Shown one piece after another: positions 11,560-24,042 of a stretch of 64,000 nucleotides of DNA. Each line of letters starts with the position of its first letter. Positions within the stretch are counted from its first letter, which is position 1. The notes beneath the pieces were generated by a model. That model saw only the letters and a list, made by a program, of their open reading frames with translations, had not been told where the DNA came from and did no database searches. The stretch comes from Beverwykella pulmonaria (lineage: Eukaryota > Ascomycota > Dothideomycetes > Pleosporales > Melanommataceae). Where the stretch lies: contig BCHH01000010.1 in NCBI GenBank assembly GCA_001599595.1, positions 1,465,374-1,529,373 on the forward strand, in the 5' to 3' direction. A program made the position numbers and the translations under genes.

Positions 11560-12535
11560 CGGCCATCCATCTCCTTCTTGAAGTCCTCGTACGAGAGCTT
11601 GCGGTTGTTGGTGCTACAATAAGAGCATAAAGCACCATAATCATCATGGATGCAGTTGCTACAAGCTCCACCCCACCAAGTGAAAAGAGAAACGCAGCCA
11701 GCGTAGTGGAGAAACTCGCCAGTACGATTGTACGCAGCCTGGCAGCGCTGGCAAGGACCAATGTTAAGGGCGCCACGGAGGTGGATCACAATGGCCTTAA
11801 CGTACGACTGACGCTGAGAGAGGAGCATGCCAGCGTGAATATGGCCGCGGCGGGCGACAAGCGGGGTGTTTGGGGCATCGTACGGTGAGGCGCCTGGACC
11901 ACGGATAGGGAAGTCAGCAGCGCGAGCAATCTCCTCGCTCTATTACTATGTTAGCATTAAATAAGAAATACAGTAAGTAACGTACAGTGAAGCAGAAGAT
12001 CCTAGAGAGGTAGTTGGCAACAATAGGTTAGAAGATGTTAATAGCCTTGTACAAGAGAGGGTTAGGTAGCTGAGCCTAACCACTAGCAAGGCCACCAGGT
12101 GTAGTGAGACCTTGGACATTGTTAGCAGCACCGCCGCAGAGGAGGAGGTTGGCTTGCTAGATAAGGGCTGTACGAGCTAGCTAGTGGCGAGTGGCAGCCC
12201 TATTAGGGCCAACTATATTGTTATTAAAGGCAGAATTGTTAAAGCTTATGTTGTTAATTGTACAAGCAGTTAGGTGTGTTTGTAAGGGTAGAGGAGAGTA
12301 GTTGTAAGGTGGAGAAGTTGTAGAGGTAGTAAGAGCAAACGCTCTGTTCTCGCGTTTAATAGTGCTGCTAGCACTTTCACCTTTAGAATAGCAAAAATAG
12401 AGATTAGGTGCTGTACAAGTAGAATTTGTAGGCAAATACTGCTTAATGCAAATAATTTATTAACTAGGTAAGAGAGAGGTAGAGACAGTAAGTAGCAGTA
12501 CTATACGTAGGTGTAGAGGGCTTAGATCTAATTAC
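11478..12535 (-). pseudogene. DUF3716-like zinc-cluster gene inside the transposon, RIP-damaged
   Basis: Exon 2 (11939-11478, 154 codons) is open. It holds the cysteine pattern GPCQRCQAAYNR, ACSNCIHDDYGALCSYC and a C-terminal tail HSASPRPPPAGKPVGGR. Spacing and flanks match DUF3716 (PF12511), a small fungal Cys-rich domain of unknown function. Exon 1 is joined through a 46-bp intron (11940-11985, GTACGT...ATAG) and reads back to about 12,535, but with TAG/TAA at 12,179 and other sites where Gln fits. No convincing ATG remains. Exon 2 is much less mutated than exon 1. It lies downstream of the transposase on the same strand and inside the inverted repeats, so it is probably a second transposon gene or captured cargo. 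DUF3716 assignment is by pattern only. Confidence 0.6.
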
Positions 12536-13228
12536 CCTTCTTTCTACCCCCCTTCCTAAGGTTGTATAGCAGGGTATTGTACAGCAGGGTATCCTCCTCT
12601 AGAAGATTAAGATCTAAAAAGATACAACTTTCCTTGTACATGCTAGATTTGGAAGGTTAAGGTGCTGCTACTGCTAGAGGAGATTTTTTAGTCTAGGGAT
12701 TGGAAAGTTGTGAGATTGCGCGTTTTCTAGCAGTATATAAGGACTCTGTTGGTTGTGGGTAGTTAAACTGCTATAGGCTAGACATATTCTCCTCCTCCTC
12801 CTCCTCCTCCTCCTTCTTCTTCTTCTTTGTTACCTCCCTCTTGATTTTTCCTTTCCCCTTTGTAGTCTTAGGTCTTAGCTCTTCTTTAATTCTTGTACGT
12901 AATAGTAGAGGAGAAGGGGAGACAAAGGTAGTAAACTCCTTATATGCAATCTCCTCCTCAAAGCATACGTGTATCTAGATAGTCCTATAATTTCCTGTCT
13001 GTTTAAAGGATGCTTGCTTAATAAGATCAAGAATTATACAAGACTTCTTTGCTAAAGCTAAGAGCTTTACAGGCCTAGCCTTGGGATTAACTCTAGTTGC
13101 TAGGAACCTAGTTAGGTTCTTGTACAATTCCTATTAGATATCTATCTTAGCTAGAATAGTATGCTGGAGAAAGTTGTCTGCATCTAGAATATTAGCATTT
13201 GCAAGAGTAAGAGAGGAAGAGTCTGTAG
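12530..13228 (-). pseudogene. C-terminal part of the rve-type transposase, separated by the LTR insertion
   Basis: This minus-strand frame continues the transposase past the LTR insertion: removing the retrotransposon with one GTAT rejoins an open frame (YNYVLIP with TDSSSLTLANAN). It runs through a Lys-rich and then poly-Glu stretch (KREVTKKKKKEEEEEEE) coded by the trinucleotide run at 12,789-12,828. It then continues to about 12,530 with stops only where Gln would fit. Function of this tail is unknown. Confidence 0.5.
12789..12828 (+). repeat. CTC/CTT trinucleotide microsatellite
   Basis: About seven CTC units are followed by CTT units. On the minus strand it encodes the Glu/Lys run of the transposase tail. 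Confidence 0.9.
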
Positions 13229-13232
13229 GTAT

Positions 13233-13657
13233 TGCAGTGGAGTAAAGGTGTGTGTGATAGAAATATATCACACGGGGGTAGGAGGGCGACTCGCAGTCAT
13301 GCGATGTCCGAAGCAGCAATGCACTGAAGGAGGGAGATTCATCACCGTGGAGGTTTGGCAGTAGACTATTTGCAATTTCGTTGTATCTAGCTACCAAATC
13401 AAATGAAAGAAGAAGCAGTGATGAAAGATATATAAAATATTCGTGGTCTTGTTGGGTTGAGTTTTGTGTTGGTGCTCATTTGATTTGATTCCATGTCCTT
13501 GGGTGTGGTGTTTGGATACCTATATATATGCCGCATTGATTGATGACGAAGCAAACAGCTGACAAAGAAAACAAGACCTGTTCCTTGCACCATATATTTA
13601 AGCCTTCCACCTGTGCCAGTGGTATATTCGCGCAAAGTAGCACTTTGCTACAGCGCA
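13233..13657 (-). repeat. 3' LTR (425 bp)
   Basis: It begins TGCAGTGGAG and ends ACAGCGCA on the plus strand. It is about 97 percent identical to 25586-26010, with transitions only. A TATATATA stretch lies near the middle. Confidence 0.93.
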
Positions 13658-13672
13658 AACCTCCCCCACTTT
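13658..13672 (-). other. Polypurine tract
   Basis: Read on the minus strand this is AAAGTGGGGGAGGTT directly against the 3' LTR, the expected place for plus-strand priming. Similar purine runs recur at about 18,024-18,036 and 18,188-18,202, just after the integrase end. Confidence 0.75.
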
Positions 13673-13814
13673 AAGAGTGGTCCCCTTACTCTCTCACTTT
13701 ACAAATTAGTGATAGAAAAGAATAGGTGAGGATGCACCTAACATAGACAAGAGTGGAGATGTTAAAACTATAAAGCAAAGCAATAAAATCAAAGCTGCAA
13801 GCAAGAAAATAGAC

Positions 13815-16800
13815 CTAGGAAACATACCCGTCTCATCTAGCCTGTGCAACCTATTCCTGCAGTAGATCCTTCCCCCTTAGCTATTAATACTGTTCCTCCT
13901 CACTTTCCAAGTACTGTTCTAAAAGGACTTAAAAGGCATTGCGCTTAGTAGCATGTGCTACATCACTAGTATAGGTTCCGCTAGTCTTAAAGAACAACTG
14001 TTTACTGTATGCGGCTTGTTTATAGGTCTGAACAAGCTCCTACGCGGACTTAACATGTGTAATTGTGTTCTGCCGTTGCTAATTAACAAACTTCTAGTAG
14101 GACTCCTTGGTCATCCTATTGCCAAAAAGGGTACTAAGCTCATGGATTACTAGTGGCGCATTCTATTTTACCTAGCAGTAAATAGCCTTAGAGATTATAG
14201 ACGTGAAGTTGGGTGGAATCGCGCCTAGAAAAGCACTGTTAATTCCTCCATACTTATTTAGCCATCCTAATAGTAAAGACAGTCTAGCTGTTAGATTGTA
14301 GTGTGCTTTAGCCAATTAATTATACGTTCCCATAGCAGGATTCTCTATAGTTTCTATGTCATCACAGACTTAAACAAACTATAGCAACATAGTGTGACGT
14401 TGATTTGTAGTTGGTCCTGTAGAACTATGTGGGAGGCGTGGGTCTAAGATGCGCACTTTACCTACTAAGCATGTTACCTTTTTCTATTGCACTAAGGATC
14501 CAAGCCACTTCTAGACTTTATTAGGAAAATTAATTTTGTCATCCTATGCTTAGATGTTCTTCCCTTCCTTTATTCTTTTCTCCTCTTGCCACTTCTAGTA
14601 TTTAGCAAGCACATTGTGTATCCTAAGAAGCATAAGGGTGCAGCTGCTGTTATTCTTGTTATCCTATAAGACACTGCCCTGTATTATCTCTACTATATGT
14701 CTATGCTTTACCACCTTGGCAATATTCAGATCCACATGCTTGAACTGAGTGGGATCACTAGGCTTCGCGTACTTTGTGTAGTATAGGTAGGAAATAAGGC
14801 ACACCGCTCGCTGAAGGACCGCGTAGAGAGTATAATAGTATATATCTCCTTGAACAACCTGCTGCATAAGGGAGTGAAATTAAGTTTGTCCCCATCCTTA
14901 ATTTAAGCCTCTATTTTGCAGGCGTGTATAATAGAGGTACATATTATACTTAGCGTTAAGAATGCTTCTTAGTTTATTATCTTCTACTACCCAGTCAAAC
15001 ACCATTGCAGTAATAGAGCTATCCTTCTTAAATTAACGCACTATCTTTTCTAGACCAAGAACTTTGATAACCTAGTTGTAGTCAATAGTAGGGCAGATTA
15101 ATTTAGGGAAGAACTAGTAACTAAGGAGCGCGTTAGTAGAGCAAGGTCCACGGCAGGAAGGCTTAAACAGTAGGTACAGGACGTTATTATTCTTCCAGTC
15201 GCTATATTTGCTCTAGTTGAAATAGACAGCAAATATGTATAACATAAGTTCTTTGTAAGTGACGCCCCAAGTGGCGAACCTAAGCTAGCTGGCGACAAGC
15301 TTAGTGTAACTAAAGCATACATCCTTTAACCTCTTGTTACCTTTAGCTTGTTTGTAGAATAGCTTAAGCAGGGGTCCACGTTCTTTGTTCCTAATGTTGT
15401 GGTTGCCAATCTTCTAAATTATTTGCTAGAGTTCTGCAGAACAGGGACATCCTATTTAAGAATTAAGGTACAGCATGTTGCTAATGTCTATCTAGTTGTT
15501 GAACTCAATTTCCTTGTTAAGGCGCTCTTTAGTAGCATAGCTAGCAACGGCAGCTTTAGCTCTTTAGGCCAGGGCAGGTCTCTGCTGGCGCAGCACAATC
15601 TCCTCCTAGATGGGTTGGTCTTTGTCTAGTTCCTAAACTAGAGCTAGAAGCTTATTAGACACACCTTGTCCTACAGTTAACAAGAACTTTCCACAAAGGA
15701 CACGTTGCTCCTAGTTAGGATGTTAATTCTCTAGATTAATCCTCGCAAGGGAATTCTCTAGGATAGTAGCCCTGTTTAGCACTACAGTATGTTGCAGTAG
15801 GGAGCCTGTTATAGTGTTTGCCTTCAAACATTGCATAGAATAAGAGCCATAGTCTAACAGAGTCAATATAGTTATAGCATTACTAAGAGGGGACAAGAGG
15901 ATCATTAATCTAGCAGAGCTTGGTCCAGTAGTTGGGGTTCCAACATTGCCAGGCACACAACTAGGTGTTATGCTTCTTATTAATATATCAGACTGCTAAG
16001 ACAGGATGCGGCAGTGCTGCTTGTTAAAGGGTCATTAGTCAAACCAGTCGTCTCAGATCTAGGGCTTTGGGGTAGGCACAACTAGATAGTAAACAATGCT
16101 TATTCCGTGCTTCTCTATCTAATTGTTTGTGACCTAACCTCTAGCGCTTATAAAAGGCTTCCCATGTTTATCCCTTGGAAAATACTCCTAGCCTGTAAGA
16201 ATATTAAGCCAGTCTTCTTAATATTTAGCATTCTCCTTGTTAAACTGTTTTGCCTTTCAGTGTGCCGCGTTCTATGCTTAGAGAAGTTCATAGCCTTAAA
16301 TAAAATCCTTGGGGACTAGATATAGCTTGTTTAATTTTCCCTGTCTAGGGTGATTAATTTGTTTCGCCATCTCCGTGTTAACAGTAGGTGCGATTCTTTC
16401 CAACAATTGTTGCAATGCCATGTAGGCCTAGCACTGCAGAATAGTAACTTGCATCCACGCTTTAGGGAAATAAGGGAGCACAATATTATCCCAGAACTCA
16501 GCACCCCATTCATCTACAATAACACCTTAGTTCTCTAGGATCTGCGCCGCGGTCTTGTTGCAAAATGCCTCTGCTAACTTGAGGAAAGGGTAGTCCTTTT
16601 GAAACTGGTTAGCGCTGCTATATGCTTCCATGGCAGCTGTGTTGCTTATTGCATAATTTCCAAAAGCACTTACTACATTCACTACCTTGTGCAAATGTAC
16701 AGACATACTAGTCAAAACGTTCTTATAGATTTAGGATTGTTGTTCCAGACTAACGCTCTCTAGATGCCTCATAAATTGTTGTACACTCATGTATCCAAGG

Positions 16801-17335
16801 TTGGGGAGGAAGAAATTGGCGTAATCCTTAAAGTTGCTTCCCTAGTTCCCAATTTTGTAACTAGAGAAGTACAGAATCTCTTCTATTTAGTAATTAGTCA
16901 CCTAGTCTCTAGTTATTGCCTTAGGCGCTAATGCTCAAAGAGGGTATCTGCTAGCCATAACATAAGGGTGATTTGTTAATAATCAAGAATAAGAGGGCGG
17001 CGTTATAATGTCGCCCATCACTAAAGGTGCTAGGTGTTGGGATGGCCAGGAAGGTGACACAATCCTAGAGTGAGCATTATCCCCATCGCGCGCTTGTTCC
17101 TTTCCTTTTGACTTCTGTGTAGCTATCCTACTATTCACTACCTAGATCTAGCTCCTGCCTTGCCCAGACGCAAGCTCAACTAGTATTTAAGGATAACTAT
17201 GTTGGAAAACGACCTGGAGGATTAGAATCAATTTGATTTAGCCAACTAGAGCGGGAAAATTGTGAGCTCAAATTAACAGAGGTGTCAGCACTGCTGTTAC
17301 TGTTATCGCGGGTGGTAGTATCAAGAAGATGAGAG
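13815..17335 (-). pseudogene. Unidentified second coding region of the LTR element, RIP-damaged
   Basis: About 3.5 kb on the minus strand reads as protein in long stretches, with stops mostly TAG/TAA at likely Gln codons and occasional frame changes (one near 15,950). It starts with a Ser-rich part (HLLDTTTRDNSNSS) near 17,330. The best-preserved piece is about 16,955-16,330: YANFFLPNLGYMSVQQFMRH, then HKVVNVVSAFGNYAISNTAA, AEAFCNKTAAQILEN, GAEFWDNIVLPYFPKAW. Later pieces include NPNYWTKLC near 15,900, VLCGKFLLTVGQGVSNKLL near 15,690 and YYYTLYAVLQRAVCLISYLY near 14,830. The end (14,120-13,815) is Gln/Glu-rich. I do not recognise the family: it is not gag, RT, RNase H or integrase. It could be an extra gene of this element lineage or another element fused in. 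Confidence 0.55.
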
Positions 17336-17379
17336 AGCTTTCTTCTAGAGAGGTTGAGGTTGTTTGAAAGACAGAGGAC

Positions 17380-18060
17380 GCAGGCAGGGGGGGGGTCTCT
17401 ATATCTATTGTCCAGGTGCGGGCGCGAGGGGTGGTGTGTCTTGTTATTTCACCTATTGTACTTTCACCTATTGTGCTTTCACCTTATTGTGTTTTCACTG
17501 GCGCCTAACAACAATATCAATCGCAATTATTGTTCACCGCTCACCGCGACTTTCACTTTTGGCCGCGAGAGGCTGCTTGTCACGTTTGCTATTGTTTTCC
17601 AGCTTCTAATTAGCTAATATTGTGAATCATTCACCGCGTGTCAATCACACGCGCGCTTTAGGTGAATTCGCAATATTGTTGTCTGTTTGGTTGGTATTGT
17701 AGTCAGCGCCAGCATGCGCGACCATGGCATTTGCGGCCGTTAAGAGTGTTAGGTGAGCCTAGTTGCTGCAGGGATTTGTCGCAACCTGTTTGTACCACTA
17801 TTACCACTCTCACTATTTCGCATCAACACCCACGTGTATCAGGAATGCATATTGTTTGAGAAAATGCATTGTTTGTTGTTGATGGTAGTCCTAACATGCG
17901 CGCCAGTTCAGGTTGTAGACGGGCCAATAGGATTTAAGCTGTTTCGCTTAGTGAGCTCGCTTAAATCTCATTAGCTAGAGCGATTGCGACCCTGGCCCGT
18001 GCTGCGCTAGCACGCTGAGCCTCCCCCACTTTGCGCGTCGTGATTATAGTTAGAAGGGAA
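17380..18060. other. GC-richer non-coding spacer that escaped RIP
   Basis: This lies between the integrase side and the extra coding region. It keeps many CpA/TpG and CpG steps, including TTCACCTATTGT-type short repeats at 17,449-17,500 and a G9 run near 17,388. No coherent frame is seen. Its right part (17,898-18,001) is a copy of 21,974-22,074. It may hold the promoter of the extra coding region, or be a fragment of another LTR; neither is shown. Confidence 0.5.
17898..18001 (+). repeat. Internal repeat copy 1 (about 100 bp)
   Basis: It shares AGGTTGTAGAC and AATAGGATTTAAGCTGTTTC with 21,974-22,074 and differs mainly by C-to-T and G-to-A changes. Copy 2 is more RIP-mutated. Confidence 0.75.
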
Positions 18061-18899
18061 ATAACAATAGTTAGTAAAAGGGCTAGTTGCGCTGCAATTT
18101 GGGAGCTAAAAACATTGCGCATACATAAAACAAAGAAGAATTAAACAAAAAAGAAAATAATAAAAAACGCAGAAAAAGATTCTAACAGTCCTCCCCTACT
18201 TTGTTAGTTGTAGTTTAGGTCTACTCTTTGTCTAAGGACGAGGAGCTAGTGTTATTATAACAAACATAATTATCGCGATTAAATGCCTTTCTCTGGATAA
18301 CTACCTTTAGCGCTTTCTTGACTAGGTCCTGGTTTGCTCCAACTCAAGAGCAGAGCTTTCTAAGCTGTTAATGTTAAACGTCTGTTTAAGACTGTTTAGG
18401 AAGATGTAGTTCATTGGCAGGTGGTTTGGCATGCTAATGTCTTGCTAGCCACTTAGCAGCGTCCCAAAGCTTAACATTCCCACAGTTAGTACTAGCAATA
18501 TTAGTTCTAGTTTGTGGTACAAACTTTTTAAGCTTGTGTCCTAACGTTGTTTCCTTAAATAGGGAGCCGTTAAGATCCTCAAGTTAGTAGTAACCTTAAT
18601 GCTGCTATAAAGATTTAATCTAATATAGGCTAAGCCATCTACTATAGAGTTTCTTTGCTCTTAACATGTCAACTTCTCACAACAAATCCCAGAGTAGAAC
18701 AAGGTCTCCAACGTTAAGATCCTTGTAGTTAATGTCTTGTGTGGTGTCCCAGTATTCTTTGTTAGTAGCGCGTAGACGGGCTACTCAAGCAATCACCTCT
18801 AACAAATGTTCCTCGCGGACGTCTAGTTGCATTGCTTGAATAGCAATTAGCTAATCTTAGGTGCAAACTTCAGCCCACAGAAGCGTTTGCCATGTCAGC

Positions 18900-21300
18900 A
18901 GGCTTAGTTCTACAGGAAGAACAGGATTTTAGCCAGTAACTAGTTGTATAGGGGAGTACCCAGTGGATTCATAGATAGAGCATTGGTCAGCCCATAGCAC
19001 TGTAGGAAGGTTGTCAACCCAGTTTCCTTTAAGCTTGGTAAGTGCATTAATAATAGGCTTGTGTCCCCCTTCAATAAATCCTTCTGCTTGAGGATTCCAT
19101 CCTAAAGACTGCACTTGCTAAATACTGTAGATTTTCACCAGGTCTGCAACTACTGCTTGTGTTTCTAGACCTCTGTTAACAGTTAACTTCCTGCACATCA
19201 ACTATCTGCAGAAAAATTCTTTATAGATAAACTTGGCCACTAATTTTAAATTATTGTTCCAAAGGGCACAACCTTCCACCTATCTAGAGATGTACTCTCT
19301 ACCTAGCACTAGATAACGTTTTCCTAGCTTTCTGTTAGGCATGTAGACAATGTCAAAGGTAATCCATTCCCATAGCGTCTAGGAATATGTTGTGGTAAGC
19401 ATATCTTTCTTGCGCTTAGTTGCCCAAAGCTAACACAGTAGACAGCTCTTAATAGTAGACTTAACTAGTTTGTACATCTTCTTCTACTAGTATTATTGTG
19501 CAAGAACACTAAATACCCTATTAATCCCGCAGTGGCCTGCCTAGTTGTGGATTTCCTAGACTAAGGCGGTTTGCTAGTCCAAATCATTAACTACTTGCTA
19601 AAGCACAAGCGTATTGTGTGAGACCTTTTTGAACAACTGTCTGTTTTTAGTGTAGAAAGTAAGTGCCATTTTGCTCCATTTTCTCATCTGCGCCTGGGTC
19701 ATTCCTTGCAGCTTCTTTAGCAAGGTAAGGAACTACGCAATCTGTTCTAACTTCTTAGAATAGGTGCTGTCAAGGATGCGTCCTACTTTGTTGGCGTTGA
19801 TGTTATAGCAGTGCGACAGACTATAGATATAGTTGCTAGTAGTAACTAACATAAGTGCATTATTAATAAAGGTTTCAATGTTGTCTTCTAGTTCTGCTAG
19901 GGGCACCTATCCTTTAGGCTTTGGATATTAGGATAGTGCATTAGCTACCACATTCTTCTTGCCAGGAACATGCTTAATTTTGAAGTCCCACAGTAGGATA
20001 TATGCTAGCCACCTGTTTATAAGGGAACCAGGTACTTCCAAAGACGTTCAATTTAATTGGGCAATTAGAGTCTGAGCATCAGTCTCAATAGTAAAATAGA
20101 TGCTGTATAGCTAGATGCGGAACTTCTTTAAGGCCTAGACTACTGCCTTGCACTCAAGCTTAGTAGAATGCCATTAGCTTTCTTGCTCTAACTACAATGT
20201 GCTCTCAAATCAGATCAGGTGTCGCTTTCTATTACAACCTAGTTGTTCTATTACCGCGCCACCACCTTCACCACTCACATCAACACCAACGTACACCATA
20301 AAAAAGGGTTAGCTGTAGTTAATAGTTGCAAGTGCTGGCGCCAAGCAGATGCTGGTTTTCAATGTATCCATAGCTTGCTGGTGAGCGTCAGTCTATTCCC
20401 ACACAGCGTCTATCCTAAGCAGGAGAAACAGTAGTTTTGTAACAATGGCAAAGCAGAAGACCTAGATTTAATAGTACACGCAGATTCCAACAAACATCTA
20501 CACTTCTTTCACATTCCTGCAGTCTAGCCAATCAAGAATCTTGTCAACTTTGTTCTTCATTGGGTATCAACCATGCTTGTCAACCTTGAATCCAACAATA
20601 GCCATGCGCCGCATGCCCTATTTAGACTTAGGCGCCTTAATAGTACCGCCTGCACATTTAATGTTGTATAAGACATTGTCAAGATCTTTGAGGTGCTCAA
20701 GAACAAAACAGTGGACGCCTAGAAGTAATTCTTTGTTATTGTATTAATCCTTAGAGCCACCACACACTACATTATTAATAAATGCGCTTGCCCAAGTTAG
20801 GAAGTGTCTGCCAAGCACCTTTATCACAACCCTAAGAAACGCACTAGGTGAGTTCGTCACACCTTGCACCATAGTACTCATCCTCACCAATCTAATTAGA
20901 GTCTAGAACGCAGTCATGTCTCTACTTTCTAGATAGAGGGTAATATAATTATAGCCAGAAAAGAAGTCTATAATAGTAAGAATCTTACATCTAGCATAAC
21001 GTTCTAAGAAATTGTCTGTATTTGGAGGAAGGTTGGCATCTTAAACAGTAACCGCGTTTATGTGTTGCGCGTTGTTAATTAATTGATATTTTCTGTCCTT
21101 TTTGGGCACCAAAAACTAAGGATTGCAGTATTAGCTGTTGCAATATTCAAGAACACCTCAATCAATTCGCTCTTGGATTATTTGTTGACATATTAGTTCA
21201 AGTTTCTTTGGCGGCTTAAAACTAGGACACTGCTATGCTTTGTGTAGAATTGTCTTGATCTTGTACAGCAGGCAGACATCATTAGTAAACCTTCTAGATT
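18900..21300 (-). pseudogene. pol remnant: reverse transcriptase, RNase H, integrase
   Basis: On the minus strand the reverse transcriptase reads DFFSGYNYITLYLESRDMTA and VVIKVLGRHFLTWASAFINN near 20,990-20,780. The catalytic Asp pair reads Asn-Asn, as RIP at TpG would produce. RNase H follows (HSTKLECKAVV, YFTIETDAQTLIAQLN, then WDFKIKHVPGKKNVVANALS with Asp to Asn) near 20,170-19,930. Integrase is next: HCGINRVFSVLAQ, CLLC, WEWITFDIVYMPNR, and GHKPIINALTKLKGNWVDNL at 19,520-18,930. This domain order is Ty3/Gypsy. Many TAG/TAA stops sit at Gln positions. Confidence 0.9.
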
Positions 21301-24042
21301 CCGCCTAGTCCTATGCCAATGCACCTTTACAATTAAGAAGCATCTGCTAAAGCAAATGGATTTCTGCTAGCTAAAGAATGTCTCCATATGTTAGCTTAGA
21401 TAGTCTCTCTAGAGTACACCACTGTCCGCAGGGGAACAGTGCGTGACGTTGTTCAAATAGGTAATTGTATAGGCCTAGCTGCGGACCATGCAGGGCTTCT
21501 TGCTAGGTATGTCTGTTAATAGCGCAGATTCTCCAGTCTAGCCTTCCAAACTCTATTAGTTCATCTAGCCAAGGCGTGTTAACAGGACAGATCTTCTTAG
21601 TGACACGCTTGTGCATTGTGTTGCAGTGTCGCAATCACCCATTTGCGTCATAGAAATGGTCTTTGGCTCGCAGCTCCTAATAAGCTTGTTAATTTAGTTC
21701 CTGCATAATAGTAAACATCTCAGACGTTTAGCAGTTCTTCACTCTGTCTAAACAGTTGCTATTCTCAGACCATGCAACAAAATCGCGTTGATCCTGCTTA
21801 GTAAATATCCAGCCATATTCACCATACCTAAGTGCATTGTTCGCAGGCATCCGTCTACAGAGGAATTGATCGTCGCGCGCTTTAGCAGGGGAGTGACGAG
21901 ACTCATTCTTAGTCACAGCAACAGGATGCGCGTCTTGTTTTGCCTCAAGAACCTAAGTCTAGATGGCGAAGCATTGCGCCCAGCTTAGGTTGTAGACAGA
22001 CTAATAGGATTTAAGCTGTTTCACTTGCCAAGCCTGCTTAAATCTCATTAGTTAATCTAATTGTAACCCTAGTTAAGCCAAATTCTCAAACAAGCTTGCT
22101 TTGTTAGGGTCTTTCTAGACATAACAGGGATGCGCGTGCCCTATAGGCGCATCCCCTACTCTTTTCCTAACAGGTGTTGAACATAAGAATCCAGATCCCT
22201 AATAGGTTAATCTATAGCAATAAATGTGGCATTGCACTTGCTGTCCTAGGACAAAATCCTGCATTCACACCGTCTAGTAACACTCTATTTCATTGACAAT
22301 CGCAAAGCAGCGCACCATAGGACTCTAAGAATAATAGACTAGTTAAGTCCTTGTACAATGCAAAAATTGGCGTAAATAGTGACAATTCTAATAGTAATAG
22401 GTACATCCCATGCAGTTCTAACATAAGGATCTATGCTTCTGTTAGCAGTAATCACCCCCTTGCCTTAACTTTTAAATTCTTTAATAACAAGGCTAAGCGC
22501 TTTGGCAGCAGAGTATCTCATAACATTTAGCATAGATCCACAATTAATTAGACATTAGCCTTAGTGTTCATTAAATACTGCCCAGCAGGTAGGAAGTTCA
22601 CCCTAGACCTGCGTAACTCTTGCAACAGTGTTCTTAGTGTTCACAGTCTTGTTGGAAACCTAATCAAGGAGCTTGTTCCAAGTATCTCTAGTACCAAACA
22701 CTTAGTGCTTTGAAATTGAATTGGATTAAACACTACCAGCCTCAACCACGTTGCACTCTGCAAGAGGCACAATATCTACACTAACATTGTCCTTATTAGG
22801 CAGCACTAAGGATAGAACAAGAGCGTTAACTAAGGCTAATAGATCTGACAGTTTGTTCATAGTATCTCATTGTTTGTATTTGCTAATAAAGTCTTTTATG
22901 CTATTGCAAACTAGTAGTAGGGCAATAAGGTTAGCAACACTAATGCTGCGAACTTCTTAACTAAGTGCTTGTGCAACTAACTTTAAAGGGTCTGAGTAGA
23001 TGGCATCCATAATTCAATCCACCTCTATTAGTTAAGAGGCACGTTTCTTCTTAGTAGTCTTTAGCAAGGATACTACTAGGTTAGGCAAATTAATATCCTT
23101 AGGAAGCACATCCCACCCAATTGTAGCAGGGGTACTATCCTAACAGACATCCTGCGCATTAGGCATATTATAATTATTGCGTGGCAATAATAGAACTGCT
23201 AGACTTGGTGTTGTTTAAGATTTAGAACAGCAAAGGCTAGGATGTGTCTCAAAATCCTCTAGTTCTTGGAGACGCTAAGCATTCTTAGGTAGCAAAGGGC
23301 GTGACAGTGCTAGTTTCTTTGCTATCTAGGGATTACCACGCAGCAGGGCCTAGTTTAATCCTAAGTCCTTTGTCTAACTGTAAGTTGCAGCATTTACAGA
23401 GGAGGTGCTAGACAGGATAAGGTGCTCCTAATTAGTAGCGTCTAACGCATATAGCTTTAGAACAGTGTCTAATTCTATGCTGTTAGAGAATTGTTGGTAC
23501 TCCTCTTCTAGATCTAGCGCGGCCCTGCCAGGACAAAATAGTGTAATTGTATTCATAGTTCCTAGAGTCTGGGCGCGGGTCAACAGCAGCTTGCCCTAAG
23601 CAACTTGCTTAAATTTGTCTAGTTAAAGCACAAGCGCTAATTCTCCAAACTCTTTATTAGTAACATTAAAGAATTTACAACACTTGTCCTTAATCCAGCT
23701 AAGTAGGAAGCTTGTTGGTGGTGTGCCTTTAATCTCTCTAATGTCCTGTTGGAATGTCCTATAGTAATATTCCTATTAGCCATCTACTTGCGTAGAGAAA
23801 GCCTAGTAACATAATTAGAACTAAAGCTATTAAACACAGTTCTTAATAGTATAATTATCTGCTAGAGCGCCACACATAAGACATTAATAGTTATACTTGT
23901 GGCTGTTAACTCTTTGTGTTCCTTAATTAAAATCTACTATTTGTAGCTTGCTAGTGCAATAGCTTCTATTATTGTGATAGTTTGACAGAGGCTCCTAGGT
24001 AAGGATCTTGCTTATAGCATAGGCAACGTTTAACAGCTTCTA
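21301..24042 (-). other. Region between gag and RT, RIP-damaged
   Basis: Gag C-terminal and protease sequence is expected here. One open piece at 21,916-21,728 (NNALRYGEYGWIFTKQDQRD) reads as protein, but I cannot identify a protease active site. Copy 2 of the internal repeat lies at 21,974-22,074. Confidence 0.4.

Noticed and set aside
17354..17617. Overlapping plus-strand frames of 81-87 codons
   Set aside because: Composition is Phe/Leu/Ser-rich from the pyrimidine-rich spacer; no start context or similarity.
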